A DNA stretch of 64,000 bases, from assembly GCF_010093535.1 (NCBI RefSeq), contig NW_022985214.1, forward strand, positions 284,245 to 348,244. Reading direction: 5' to 3'. Made by a program: the position numbers and the translations under genes. Positions 1 to 11,100 of the stretch are shown one piece after another. Position 1 is the first letter of the stretch. Every line of letters starts with the position of its first letter. A model generated the notes under the pieces. That model was given only the letters and a program-made list of their open reading frames with translations, was not told the DNA's origin and searched no databases. The DNA is from Lindgomyces ingoldianus. Taxonomy: Eukaryota > Ascomycota > Dothideomycetes > Pleosporales > Lindgomycetaceae.

Positions 1-127
1 CAATGGACATGGGTGGATACTGGAAGTTGATGAGCGCACGGCCCCCCCTGCCAGCGAAAATCTCGCTAAGCCGCTGAATCAGCCATACAAATGTCGCCGT
101 AGATATACTATTGATACAGCCAGCCGT

Positions 128-151
128 CAAAAGTCTGGTTCGCCAAGCCAC
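128..151 (+). repeat. Left terminal inverted repeat of the mariner-type element
   Basis: Exact reverse complement of 7728-7751. The similarity extends a few bases outward with mismatches. Confidence 0.85.
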
Positions 152-202
152 CAACACCAAAACGCGCGATGCACGCGTCAATCAACTACCACCCACGCAA
201 CC

Positions 203-1039
203 ATGCAGCGCCGTTCTTTTGGCCAAGAGATAAGCGCAAATTGTTAGCGCAACGCTGAATTATCTATAAGAGCTTAGGATTTAATTATTTTAAAGTAGGA
301 GGCTAGCGCGGCTGCGGCAGAGTTAGCTAATGAATTTAGCTGCACAACAAAGTGCGTACGCGACACTGTTAATTAATACCTTAAAACAGGCACTAATTAA
401 TCGCGCCCTCGCTCTAGCCAGCCTTTAAAGCTCACGCGTAGGGACATTTAGCAGCTCTATTATTACGCTTAAAAAACTCTAAAGATTACGTATTTAAAAC
501 TTCTTTAAAAAGTAGGCCTTAATAGACGCATTTTAAAGACTATAGCATACTGCGCTTTAAGGCATAAGGGATTAAAGAAGTTTAGGTGTAAGAGAAGGCT
601 AAAGATAACTTACACAACTGCTGCACTGCGCTAGAGCTAGAAGAGAAAGTAGAGAGATTTTAATTTTTAAAGGCAGACTGTTTAGTTCTCTAATAAGTGC
701 TTAGTTTAGCTAGGTTCTAGCGCTAATCGCAAGTAGTGCTTCTAGTATCTGTACAAGAAATAGAGGCCTAAGATAATTAAGGAGCATTCTACAAGCAGGC
801 CTTGCTAGCAGATGGTGTAGGCGTCAATCTAGATTAATAAGAAGAGGCGCGTACAGAGGAGCCCACTTATTATTATAGAGAGAGACCCTAACGCACCACA
901 CAGAGGATACTCAGCGCGCAGCTATACTCAAGCGCTAGAGGGGGGTCTTCTGCGCAACTATTGTCGCGGGGATTAATTCCTGCAGGATAACGCTTAAATC
1001 CACACTGCTCTTTATACTTGTAATTAGATAGCTAAGCAT
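203..1039 (+). pseudogene. Tc1/mariner transposase, N-terminal and central part (broken)
   Basis: From the ATG at 203 one frame reads as a transposase interrupted by TAG and TAA codons, as expected when Gln and Trp codons are hit by C-to-T change. The N-terminal part resembles the helix-turn-helix region. Close to the break the residues QDNA-x-IHTAL (frame ending at 1039) match the second catalytic Asp motif of DD34E/DD34D transposases. The frame stops at the LTR insertion and resumes at 7352 (AKH-N-INVVNF...), so one original protein was split by the retrotransposon. It cannot encode a working enzyme. Family assignment rests on the catalytic motifs and the C-terminal half. Confidence 0.75.
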
Positions 1040-1336
1040 TGTAACGATTCTCATGAATCGTTCCATCTCGGGTCGCCCCGGAACCTATCCGAAGGGTCTC
1101 CGTATCGGCTCCGACCCTGACTCGACTCTGCCCGGCCCCCTGCTGTTACCCCTATTCCCTCATGTATTTAGTTGCACCTCGCCCCCGTAGCTAGCTCGGT
1201 AGTTTTCTGATATCCTACGTACAAGGCCTATAGGTGTCATTAGTATTCCCAGGTCTCTGAGTCCCCACGCACTCCCATATGCCTCTGAGTGGATTCATAC
1301 CGCATTCAGACCCATTGTCTTGCCTGCGCTATTACA
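1040..1336 (+). repeat. 5' LTR
   Basis: 297 bp. It differs from the 3' LTR at five positions, all transitions. It keeps many CCA/TCA/TGA/TGG trinucleotides, unlike the internal region. Confidence 0.93.
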
Positions 1337-1899
1337 TTATATTAGAAAACTTGCTTTTGCTAGTAACAGCCTTGTTACAATATCGCATTAATTGTTTGTT
1401 TAACTACGTCTAACTCTAAGAAGCGTCTAATTTAGTTTAGGTTACTGTTCTTACACACTGTTACATTAAATTATTTAGTTAGTACAGATAGGATCCTAGA
1501 GACCTCCTGTTAACTAAAGCCTTTAGGTTTAGAACTTCCTATCCCCTATAATTAGGATTGCCTTTAGAAAAGTTGCAAAGAGTGCGCTAAGGTAGAAACT
1601 TAAAGACTACTAATAACCTATTAAGATTAGGGACAACTACTAATGCCTAACCCTTAACTACTATTAGATCTTATTGTAAAGACTGCAACCTGTTCTAGCT
1701 ACAGCTAAGGCAAGATGCCTGCCTTTAGAACTAAACTACTACTAACCTTAACAGCTAAACCCCCTTTTATAGGACCTAAAGCTAAAAACCTACTAGATTT
1801 AGAGTTAAACTCTAGTAGCATAGCCCTTAAGAACTAAGTTGCTTAATTAAGGGCACAAATTAAACAGCTAACTAGATTAAAAACTGTTAGTTCTAATTA

Positions 1900-2900
1900 T
1901 CCCCTACTAACTACTAAATCACCCCTAATAATGCCTTAAATCACCCCTGCCACTCTAATAGCAAGAGACCTTTTAGGCACCCCTAAGCTCCTTTAAAGCT
2001 ACCTTACTAAATATACGCCTAAGATTAAGAACCTTACAGATAGCAAAGAACCTACATTTAAATAATAGCAAGCCTCTATTACAGACAGACTTAACATTAA
2101 TGCAGATTACTATTAGAGTAAGCGCGCACACATGGCGCTAGTATAGGGACACACTGCTGGTATCGCGAAGGAATACCTAGAGCCTAGATACCTAGCTAAA
2201 TTAGATCACTTTTAGTTTAGGAACGCAGAAGAAATAATTAAGCTTTTATAAACTTACTTTATTACTAGCAATAAAGAAACAGAGGCGCAACAGGCGTTTT
2301 AAACTCTAAGAATAGGCAAAGAAAAAGTGTTCTCTAACTTTAAAGCTTACTTTATTAGTGCTGCTGTTAAAGGGTCTATATTAAAGGCAGAATAGTTCTT
2401 CTACCTATAGAAAAAGATACTACTTAGCCTAAGAGTACTAAACTTAGGTTTTAAGCACACTTAGAAGAGCTTTTTTAAGACTATAGTAGCTTACCTAACA
2501 GCCTACAACATAGAAAGAAGGAATACCCCTGCTATTTTAGAGTAAACTGTTAATCTTACCTAACAGTCTACTGTTAAACCTAGTACAGATTAGTCTTAGA
2601 AGGTTTCTAGTAATACATCTAAGGCAGTATACTATTCTAGTGCACCCTAACCTACACCTCTGTTAGTACCCCAGTCCACATTAGTTACCTATAGACAATC
2701 CAGCTAGACACCTGCCCTAGAAAGACAGACAACTCCTAGCAACTGTTATAATTGTGGAAAACTAGGACATTTCGCCAGCAACTGCCCTATCCCTAGAGTA
2801 CAAGAAATAGAGGTGGAGCAGCAAGATTCTAAAGAAGAATTTGTAGACATAAATAATTTTAATCTAGATACCTCTTAGATAGGAAATAGTAATGCCTAGG
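1900..2900 (+). pseudogene. gag (capsid/nucleocapsid) relic of the LTR retrotransposon
   Basis: The clearest part is a CCHC zinc knuckle at about 2741-2788, NCYNCGKLGHFASNCP, giving C-x2-C-x4-H-x4-C, the nucleocapsid motif. Upstream a Gag-like helical frame is readable but broken by TAG and TAA at Gln/Trp positions. An acidic stretch follows the knuckle. The 5' limit is approximate because no intact start is visible. Confidence 0.75.
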
Positions 2901-2999
2901 GAAACTCTTTATTCTAGGCTTAAGTAAGTATAATCTATTAAACATTAATCTATTGCACTTGTTTAGAGGAAAACACTTCTAAGTCCCTACTGTTTTGTA

Positions 3000-5900
3000 T
3001 TTAAAAAGCATTAAAGTCTATTTAAATCTCTTAGTTAATACTAGCGCCTATAGTTTTCTATTTATTAACTTAACAACTGCTAAGTTATTATCTTAATGCC
3101 TCTATGTTTCTATCTAACGCTTACTATTTAAAGTTATAGTTAAGGGCTTTTAAGATTAGATCTGAGTCCCTGTCTACTAGTATATCTGCTTGCACATGCA
3201 AATTAATAGGAGAAGCATCTAAAACTGCCTCTTTGTTATTATAAACCTTAGCTCCTAGGATTGCATTATTAGCATTAAATAGTTATGTTGTTTTAAACTC
3301 TATCTAGATACAGAGAGGAATTAGATTATATAGCCTAGCAAATATCTGCCTACCTACAAACCTTTGCTGCCCTTGCTTATGCAATTAACCTAGCCTGCGC
3401 GCAACAAAGAAGTGGAGTTAGATATTAAACAACACAACGCACTATAGAAAAAGGACTAATTTTAGCAGTTATACAGCCTAACAATTTACTGCATTAAGGG
3501 TTTGCTAAGGCTACTAAAATTATACAGATCTTCTATTATCCACAGTCTAAAGACACTTAAATTGTCCTTCTGCCTATCTATTAAAAAGTCTAGAACAGGC
3601 CTAAAGGAGGTCTATTTAGCTACTATTACCTTAATTTTAGCAAATGCTTTTTATTTTAATATAAAAAGAAAAAAGAACAAGTTTTTTTTAACTTCTATCT
3701 ATAAAATTAAGCAGTTAATTAAAGACAAGTAAGCCTTACAGTTAGACGCTAAACGTGAAACTAAAGTATTAGTAAACCTCTAATTACTATCTAAATACTG
3801 TTAGTACTAAGATGTATTTAGCCACACCGCAGCTTACTAGCTACCAGTACATTGTCTATATAACCACAAGATTGTCCTTACAGAGCCTCTCCCCAACAGT
3901 TACAGTCTGTTGTACAAACAGAACCTTAAGGAGCTAGAGGCAACAAAGAAATACATTATAAATAATCTAAAATATAGCTTTATTAAGCAGAGTTAGAGCT
4001 CTTTTGCATCTTCTATCCTTTGTGTACAGAAACTAAATGGCAACTTATGTATCTGCGTTAATTACCGCAAACTTAACACTCTTACCTGCAAGGATGTGTA
4101 TCTAATACTGCGCATAGACAAACTCCTGTTAAGACCTACTAAGGCAGTAATCTTTACTAAGTTTAATATTCGCGTAGCTTTTAACAAGATTAGGATAGAT
4201 CTAAGCTCTAAAGAGTGTACTACCTTTTAGACATAATACAGAACCTATAAGTGTAAAGTCCTGCCTTTTAGATTATGTAATAGTCTAGCAACTTACTAGC
4301 GCTATATAAACAATATATTAATTAACTATTTAGATAATTTCTGCATTACCTATCTTAATAACATCCTTATCTACTCTAAAGACAAGGCAACTTATATCCT
4401 CTATGTTAAGAAAGTCTTAGAAAGGCTCTAGCAAGCAGAATTATAAGTAAAGATTAAGAAGAGCAAATTTTATGTTACTTAAATAAGGTATCTTAGCTAT
4501 ATACTCTTAAACAAAGGACTAGAGGTTAACCTAGAGAAAGTAGAGGTGCTACGCAACTGGCAGGCGCCTACTACTGTAACAGGTGTAAAATCCTTCCTAG
4601 GCTTTACTAGATTCTATTAGCAATTTGTTCTAGAATTCTCTTATGTAGCAAAACTAATTATTGCGCTTTAGAGCCCTACTACCTCTTTTATATAGACTTT
4701 AGAGTGTAACGTGGCTTTTAAAAAGCTAAAGTCTGTGCTACTAAGTATACCCACACTTTGCTATTTTAACTCTGCGTTGTAAACTAAAATTAAAACTAAC
4801 ACTTCTAATAGGGTAGTAGCAGGAGTCCTCTTTTAGGAACAAGCAGATGGAAATTAGTGCCCTGTATTGTTCTATAGCAAGGTCCTATCTAGTTTGGAGC
4901 TGAACTAGGAGATACATAATAAGGAGCTATTCGCAATTGTTACTGCGTTTAAATAATAGAGGGCTGAGCTTACATCTGTGGCAATAAGCACTCTAGTATA
5001 TACTAATTATTATTTATTAAAGTACTTTATAATAACAAAGGTGCTAAATGCTTGTTAGGTCTATTAGGCTAAAGAGTTAGCTTAGTATTGCTTCTAAATT
5101 AAGTACACCCCTAGCAAGAACAACGCTAGGGCAGACATTCTTAGTTATTGCAAACAAGACGTAGAAAATTTAAGAGCAGCTTAAACTAACAATAGGTTAA
5201 GGGTCCTACTAGGACTGCACTAACTGCACCCCTAAATTAACTCTAAACTAGCCTAGTACTACATTGCTTAAACAACAACTTAAGCAGCTATACTAAACAT
5301 TATAGAAGGACTAGACTAGGTTATGTCTCTAGATTTTTTAGAATTAATTAATGTATTACTTTAAGAGAATTAAGCCTCTTTTGCATAGAAGCAAGAACTC
5401 CTACCCTACTATTATTAGATAGGAAACAGACTACTCCTCTATGCTAACTGCTTATGTGTGCTAGCAGACTTGTTGCTGTGTACCTAACTTATCTAAGAAG
5501 TCTATAACTAAGTATCTTTAGCACATCCTAGTGCTACTAAGACTTATTAGTTACTAGCCTAAAAGTACTACTAGAAGGGTATAGAGGCTACTTGCAAATA
5601 ATATGTATAGAATTGCCTCCCCTGTTGTAAGGCTTATCTAAAACAGACTTAAACCCTAGGCTTTATCTACCCCCTGCTAATTTCTACTTAACTAATGCAG
5701 CACCTGTGCATTAACTTTAAGGAGTTCCCTAAAGACAAGTCTAGATATAATTAGATTATAGTTATAATTAATCACCTATCTAAATAAGCTATTTCTATCC
5801 CCTGCTATAAAACAATTAACACCTAGAGAATAGCTGCTTTATTTGTTTAATAAGTGTACTGTTTTAGCTACACACCTAAAACTATTATTTCTAATTAAGG

Positions 5901-6830
5901 ACCTTAGTTTGTATCTAGTTTCTAGTCTAAATTCTGTTAAATTCTAGGTGTAAAAGTTAAGCTCTCTACTGCTTATCACAAAAAAATAGATAGCTAAACA
6001 GAGATTATAAATAAGTATATTAATTAAAGACTAAGGCCTTTTATATTCTTTTACTAAGATAACTAGAGTTCCTTACTGCCCCTAATTAATTAGGCTTAGA
6101 TAACCTTGCCCTATATAATAATTAAAATGTCTCTGTATTAAGTCCTATACAGCTCTAAACTACGTTAAAGCTGGGACTGGAAACATTCTACAGAACCTAT
6201 CACGGCCACAGACAAGCTAAATTGTAAGGATGCCCTAGCATTAGCAACCCGCATGCATGCAGCCTAGGAGTTAGCCAAGACCTATATAGAAAAGGCCTAG
6301 GATTAGATGCGAACTGTAGTTAACTGCCACTGCTGGCTAGTTAACTAGGAGGTTAGCGACATAGTCTACCTAGACACTAAGAACCTTGCTGTCTAGAGAC
6401 CTAGCTAAAAACTATCTAAACAATAGGAAGGCCCCTTTAAGGTACTTAAACAAGTTAGAAACTTATACTGCCTAGAGCTACCTCTAGAGTTAAAGATACA
6501 TAACGTCTTTGCACTAAACATGCTCTGTAAAGACCCTTAGGATCTGCTCCTAGGACAAGAACTTCTAAAACCCCCTAGAATTGCTATTAATAGGGTAGAG
6601 GAGTAGGAAGTAGAGGAAATACTTGCTAGTAAGCTCTACTAGAAAACGCTTAAGTACTAGGTGAAATGGGTGGGACACAACCCTAATCTAGTCTAGTACA
6701 AGGCTTTAAATTTTATGGGTTCCCCCCACAAATTAAAAGCTTTCTACAATAAGCATCTAAATTAGCTAGGACCTTTAAGGGCCTTACGCAAGTAAATTAA
6801 GGCTTTTAAAGCTAGTGTAGAAGGCATAGA
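3000..6830 (+). pseudogene. pol relic: protease, RT, RNase H, integrase, chromodomain
   Basis: Domains readable through many stops: protease region near 3030; reverse transcriptase about 3950-4600, in which the catalytic YLDD reads YLNN at 4351-4362 (both Asp codons changed to Asn); RNase H about 4690-5080; integrase with an HHCC finger about 5490-5640 and core to about 6150; and a C-terminal chromodomain near 6655-6800 (VKWVGHNP). The chromodomain places it among chromoviruses. The stops are TAA and TAG with no TGA seen, consistent with a C-to-T process acting on YCA. Some frame shifts may also be present; I did not trace a single frame throughout. Confidence 0.85.
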
Positions 6831-7054
6831 TTACTTAGCAGACAATAAGGTATAAGAGTAAGGAGTGAATTTATAGTTATACATAAGGGTATTACAACTC
6901 TAAGGACACTGCTGGCAGTGCGAAGGAATACTTAGTAAGGACACCTAGCTAAATCAGACTAGTTTTGTTTTAAGGATGCAGAGGATATGACAGCGATACT
7001 TTGTACTATGACTACTACTGATAGGGACTATCAGTCTACAGAGGGGGGGGGTAG

Positions 7055-7351
7055 TGTAACGATTCTCATGAATCGTTCCATCTCGGGTCGCCCCGGAACC
7101 TATCCGAAGGGTCTCCGTATCGGCTCCGACCCTGACTCGACTCTGCCCGGCCCCCTGCTGTTACCCCTATTCCCTCATGTATTTAGTTGCACCTCGCCCC
7201 TGTAGCTAGCTCGGTAGTTTTCTGATATCCTACGTACAAGGCCTATAGGTGTCATTGGTATTCCCAGGTCTCTGAGTCCCCACGCACTCCCATATGCCTC
7301 TGAGTGGATTCATACCGCATTCGGACCCATTGTCTTGCCTGCGCCGTTACA
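7055..7351 (+). repeat. 3' LTR
   Basis: 297 bp, ends with GCCGTTACA. It is preceded by a run of nine G (polypurine tract) and followed by the AGCAT target duplication. Confidence 0.93.
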
Positions 7352-7625
7352 AGCATAACATTAATGTTGTTAACTTTCTACCCTACTTACTAGACCTTAA
7401 CCCTATTAAGCATATGTAGTGGCAGCTAAAAAGGACTCTACATAAGCAGCATTCTAAGCTTAACACTCTTAGATACTCTGCAGAGGAGTGGGAGAGGTTC
7501 TGCGCTGCGTTGAAGGAGGCATGGCGGCTTATCCCTAATTTATACATTAAAAAGCTTATTTACAGTATGCCTTAACGCCTACAGGCCGTGCGGCGCGCGC
7601 GTGGGTATTAGACTAAATACTAAGC
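7352..7625 (+). pseudogene. Tc1/mariner transposase, C-terminal part (broken)
   Basis: The frame continues from 1039 after the LTR element. It contains DLNPIKHMWWQLKRTLH, matching the conserved DLNPIE-x-xW block that carries the last catalytic residue. The catalytic Glu of NPIE reads as Lys here (GAG to AAG), a further inactivating change. The helical tail follows (EEWERFCAALKEAWRLIP). This half is much less stop-ridden than the Gypsy internal region. Confidence 0.8.
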
Positions 7626-7727
7626 ATATTGCGACGCTAGAAATCTCAAAATTGCATTAAATTACTATGTGGTTGACATACAATTGCAATGCAATGATGC
7701 TGGGTTGAATGCGTGGGGCTCCTGTTA

Positions 7728-7751
7728 GTGGCTTGGCGAACCAGACTTTTG
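7728..7751 (-). repeat. Right terminal inverted repeat of the mariner-type element
   Basis: Exact reverse complement of 128-151. It marks the right end of the split mariner-type transposon; Helitron-bearing sequence starts shortly after. Confidence 0.85.
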
Positions 7752-8140
7752 GCGTAGTACTGTAATCTCTATTATTCACTGTACATCTTGCCAAGCCTTT
7801 TCTCTTATTGGTTTAAAAAAGGGCCGGATTAATGTCTAATTGGCCTATAAAACTTTCCACCACTTTTGCAAATATTCTAGATTTTTAAGGCAAATAAATA
7901 TATTTTACTAGGTCTATTACTATATTCTAGGTGTTTTAATGCAATATTATAATGCTGTGTTCTGTTGTTGGTGGGCCAAAGTTTGCCCCTTTGTTACTGT
8001 TCACGGTTTTAAGGTGTCGCCAAGCCGGAATCGGTGTGTCGGCGTCTGTATTCCGGTACTGTCCCCTTTTCTCAGTTATATCTGTCCGATTCTGGCCAGA
8101 TATTTGTAGATATCTGCCGACACTGTTACTCGGGCTCAGT
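7752..8140. other. Leader between the mariner end and the Helitron gene
   Basis: No convincing gene. The first 200 bp are AT-rich and the rest is balanced. The Helitron 5' end (expected TC after a host A) should lie here, but I could not fix it. Confidence 0.4.
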
Positions 8141-11100
8141 ATGTCTTCCCAGCCTTACTGCAAGGAATGTCAAACCTATCGCCCATTGTCTGACTTTGCA
8201 ACTGACCGACGCGGTGCTCCGTATGAACATTGTCGGCGGCACGGGAGATTTGTTCGTCTATATCTCTATTCTTCCTTTGTTATTGCTAAATTGTCCTAGA
8301 GGAAACGACGCGCTTTTCAGGAAATTAATTCTAACCTACCAACACGAAGGGTACGGTACGACGCTCGCAAAGAACAATCTTCTCATCGCCGACAGATACA
8401 AACTGTATCTCCTACTCCTTCGCATCTAAATGTGTTCGATTCTGTCTTAATCGGTCGTATTCCTCCAACATCCACATCTGCTTCTCCTTCTATCTACTTA
8501 AACGTTAATCGGTTTACTCCAACTTCCACGCCTCCGTTTCCCTCTATCCGTCTAAACCCCCGACTTCAGTCGACTCCTCTGCCGTTTGCCGCGTCTCGAC
8601 ATACTCCGATTGCATCTGCTCCCCGGCCTTCTGTATTTCTTGAGCCTGATCCAATTAATACTGAAGAACCATGCCCAGCTGCATATATTACGGGTGTACT
8701 CCACCATTCGCCTATCGATCTCGGCCCAATGCGCGATCCTACTGCTATGTGTACAGAATGTGGTGCTTATCATTGGATTAATGAACGTTTGGCTAGGTCC
8801 ACCACCAGCCAGCCAAAATATGGGTTCTGCTGCCTCCAGGGGGATATCCATTTAGAGTCCTATCGGAACCCGCCAGTTATCATCCGGAGTTTGTTGGATG
8901 GTTCCCATGCGAAGAGTGCACATTTCCGCGATAATATTCGTACGTATAACGCTTCTCTGGCCTTTACTTCCGCCAACTACACCGCTACGGATCGCAACGT
9001 GCGTGGGAATGGCGTCAGGATATTTCAGATTATGGGGGAACTTTACCACTTACAGGGTCCATTGGAGCCTGCTCAGGGGGTTGCTGCTAGCTACGCGCAG
9101 TTATACTTCTATGACTCAGAGTTTGCCTTGAGTACTCGGCTGCAGCGCAACCAGAATTCAAACCTAGACCTGACCCTGTTACAGGAGCTCATGCATATGT
9201 TGGAGGCAGATGCCCGTAATCCATGGATTTCCATTTATAAAACTGCCCACGAAAGACTAAAGAGGGCTAGGCGTGATGGTCAGGATATTCAGATCATCAT
9301 GAACCCTCGATTGGAGCTCATCGTCGAGGCTGGTGCCGACCGACGACGGGAAAATCTGCCGGTTTCAAATGAGGTTGCTGGCTTAATTACAGAGGATTTT
9401 GATGAGAGTATGGGTCGCAGTCTAATTTTGCATCGTCGCGATAGTGACAACTCTACCCGATCCTACCCTCGAGTCTGTTCTTCTCATCCCGCCTATCAGC
9501 CTCTCCATTATGTCCTTATGTTTCCTGCCGGTCAGCCTGGATTCTCCTTTGGGCTTACGCTGCGCAATTCCAATGGAGTCCGGAAGAATCCCCATGTTAC
9601 TGATACCATGTTTCATCGATTCCATCTATTTCCTCGGAGGGGTTGCGACGTAGTACCCTTCGCCTATGGCCGATTGTTCCAACAGCAGATAATAGATTGC
9701 TGGGCACAGGTTGAACAGAGAGAGCTTCGTTGGGTCCGCAATAATCAGTCAAAACTCCGAGCGGATCTCTATCAGGGCATTAGTGATGCCCTACACCAGG
9801 ACGATTTCAACGCGCAATCTGTTGGTATTCGTACCGTACTCCCTTCAAGTCACATCGGCAGCAGTCGGTTTATATCTCAGTGTTACCAGGATTCTATGGC
9901 CATCGTCCGGAAGCTCGGACGCCCTTCTCTGTTTATCACGTTCACTGCGAATCCTAAGTGGCCTGAGATAATAGTGGAACTCAAACGGCCGCAGTGTGCT
10001 CCAGATCGGCCTGATATAATTGCTCGAATATTTAAGTTGCGGCTGGATTCCTTAATAGAGGATATTGAGTTACGGCAAGTGTTTGGTCGCTTTACTGGCA
10101 TTGTTTACACGATTGAGTATCAGAAGCGGGGACTTCCCCATGCCCACATCCTACTCTTTATGCACCCGGACGATAGAGATCGGCTCCTATTGCCTGATTT
10201 TATCGATCGTGTTATATGGGCCGAGCGTCCAACACGGTCCCAGGATCCTGATGGTATTCTGACCGATATTGTCATGAGGTCCATGGTACACGGTCCTTGC
10301 GGCGACTTAAATCCATCTGCTGGCTGCATGCAGGTGCTTCCTGGGTTAGAGCGGCCTTCTTGCCAAAAAAGATTTCCGAAGGATTTCGCTGCAGAAACTG
10401 TAGTAAAGGAGGATGGTTATCCAATTTATCGTCGGCGAGATGATGGCCAAGTCTGGACAGTTAAGTGTGGACGACGTGAAGTTGCGGTCAACAATCAGTG
10501 GATTGTTCCTTACAGTCCGTTCCTGTCTAGGCGATACAATGCGCATGTTAATGTGGAAGTCTGCGCATCCGTCAAGGCTATCAAATACATTCACAAGTAT
10601 ATATATAAGGGCACCGACCAGGTTACTGTTCGTATCCAGGATCAAGACGAGGTTACATCCTACCTACAGCGTCGGTATATCGGCCCTACTGAGGCAGCAT
10701 GGCGACTGTTCGGTTTTCCCGTACACAGGGAGTGGCCTCCGGTGGTTCGTCTGGCAATTCATCTGCCAGGAGGACATGTGGTATCCTTCCGAGATAATGA
10801 CGACGCGGATGCGGTACGCAGTCGTATGGAAGGCGCTCGGTCGACTCTAATGGCGTGGTTTCAGTACAATTCCCAGCACACTGACGGGCTGCATCTACTA
10901 TACCAGGACTTTCCTACGGATTACCGGTGGAATTCAGCCACGCGTGCTTGGACTCGGTATCGCAAAACTGCAATGTCCATTGGGCGTATGTATTTTTGTG
11001 GTCCGTCTGCAGGGGAGCGCTTTTATTTGCGAATGTTGTTAACCCGTATCCCTGGGGCAACTAGCTTTAGTAACCTGCGTACTGTGCAGGGTGAGCTTTA

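Larger units (their letters stand above)
1040..7351 (+). mobile_element. Ty3/Gypsy chromovirus-type LTR retrotransposon, RIP-degraded
   Basis: A 6312-bp element with two 297-bp LTRs (1040-1336 and 7055-7351) beginning TGTAACG and ending GTTACA or its mutated form ATTACA. It is flanked by the 5-bp target duplication AGCAT (1035-1039 and 7352-7356). A G-rich polypurine tract (7041-7051) precedes the 3' LTR. The internal order is Gag zinc knuckle, protease, reverse transcriptase, RNase H, integrase and chromodomain, the standard Gypsy chromovirus order. Nearly every Gln and many Trp codons are stops, so it is dead. It sits inside the mariner-type transposase and is therefore the younger insertion. 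Confidence 0.93.
128..7751 (+). mobile_element. Tc1/mariner-type DNA transposon, split by a nested LTR retrotransposon
   Basis: A perfect 24-bp inverted repeat lies at 128-151 and 7728-7751; it begins CAAAAGTCTGGTTCGCC when read inward from the left end. Removing the nested element (1040-7351 plus one target copy) leaves about 1.3 kb, a normal size for this superfamily. The interrupted transposase reading frame is recognisable on both sides. The outermost bases differ between the two ends, so the exact termini and the expected TA target duplication are not settled. Confidence 0.8.

Noticed and set aside
3502..3732. 76-codon ORF inside the Gypsy interior
   Set aside because: An out-of-place AT-rich frame within the pol relic, Lys/Leu-rich by composition only.
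6987..7205. 72-codon ORF across the 3' LTR start
   Set aside because: It lies inside the LTR and polypurine region; no protein-like pattern and the LTR structure explains it.
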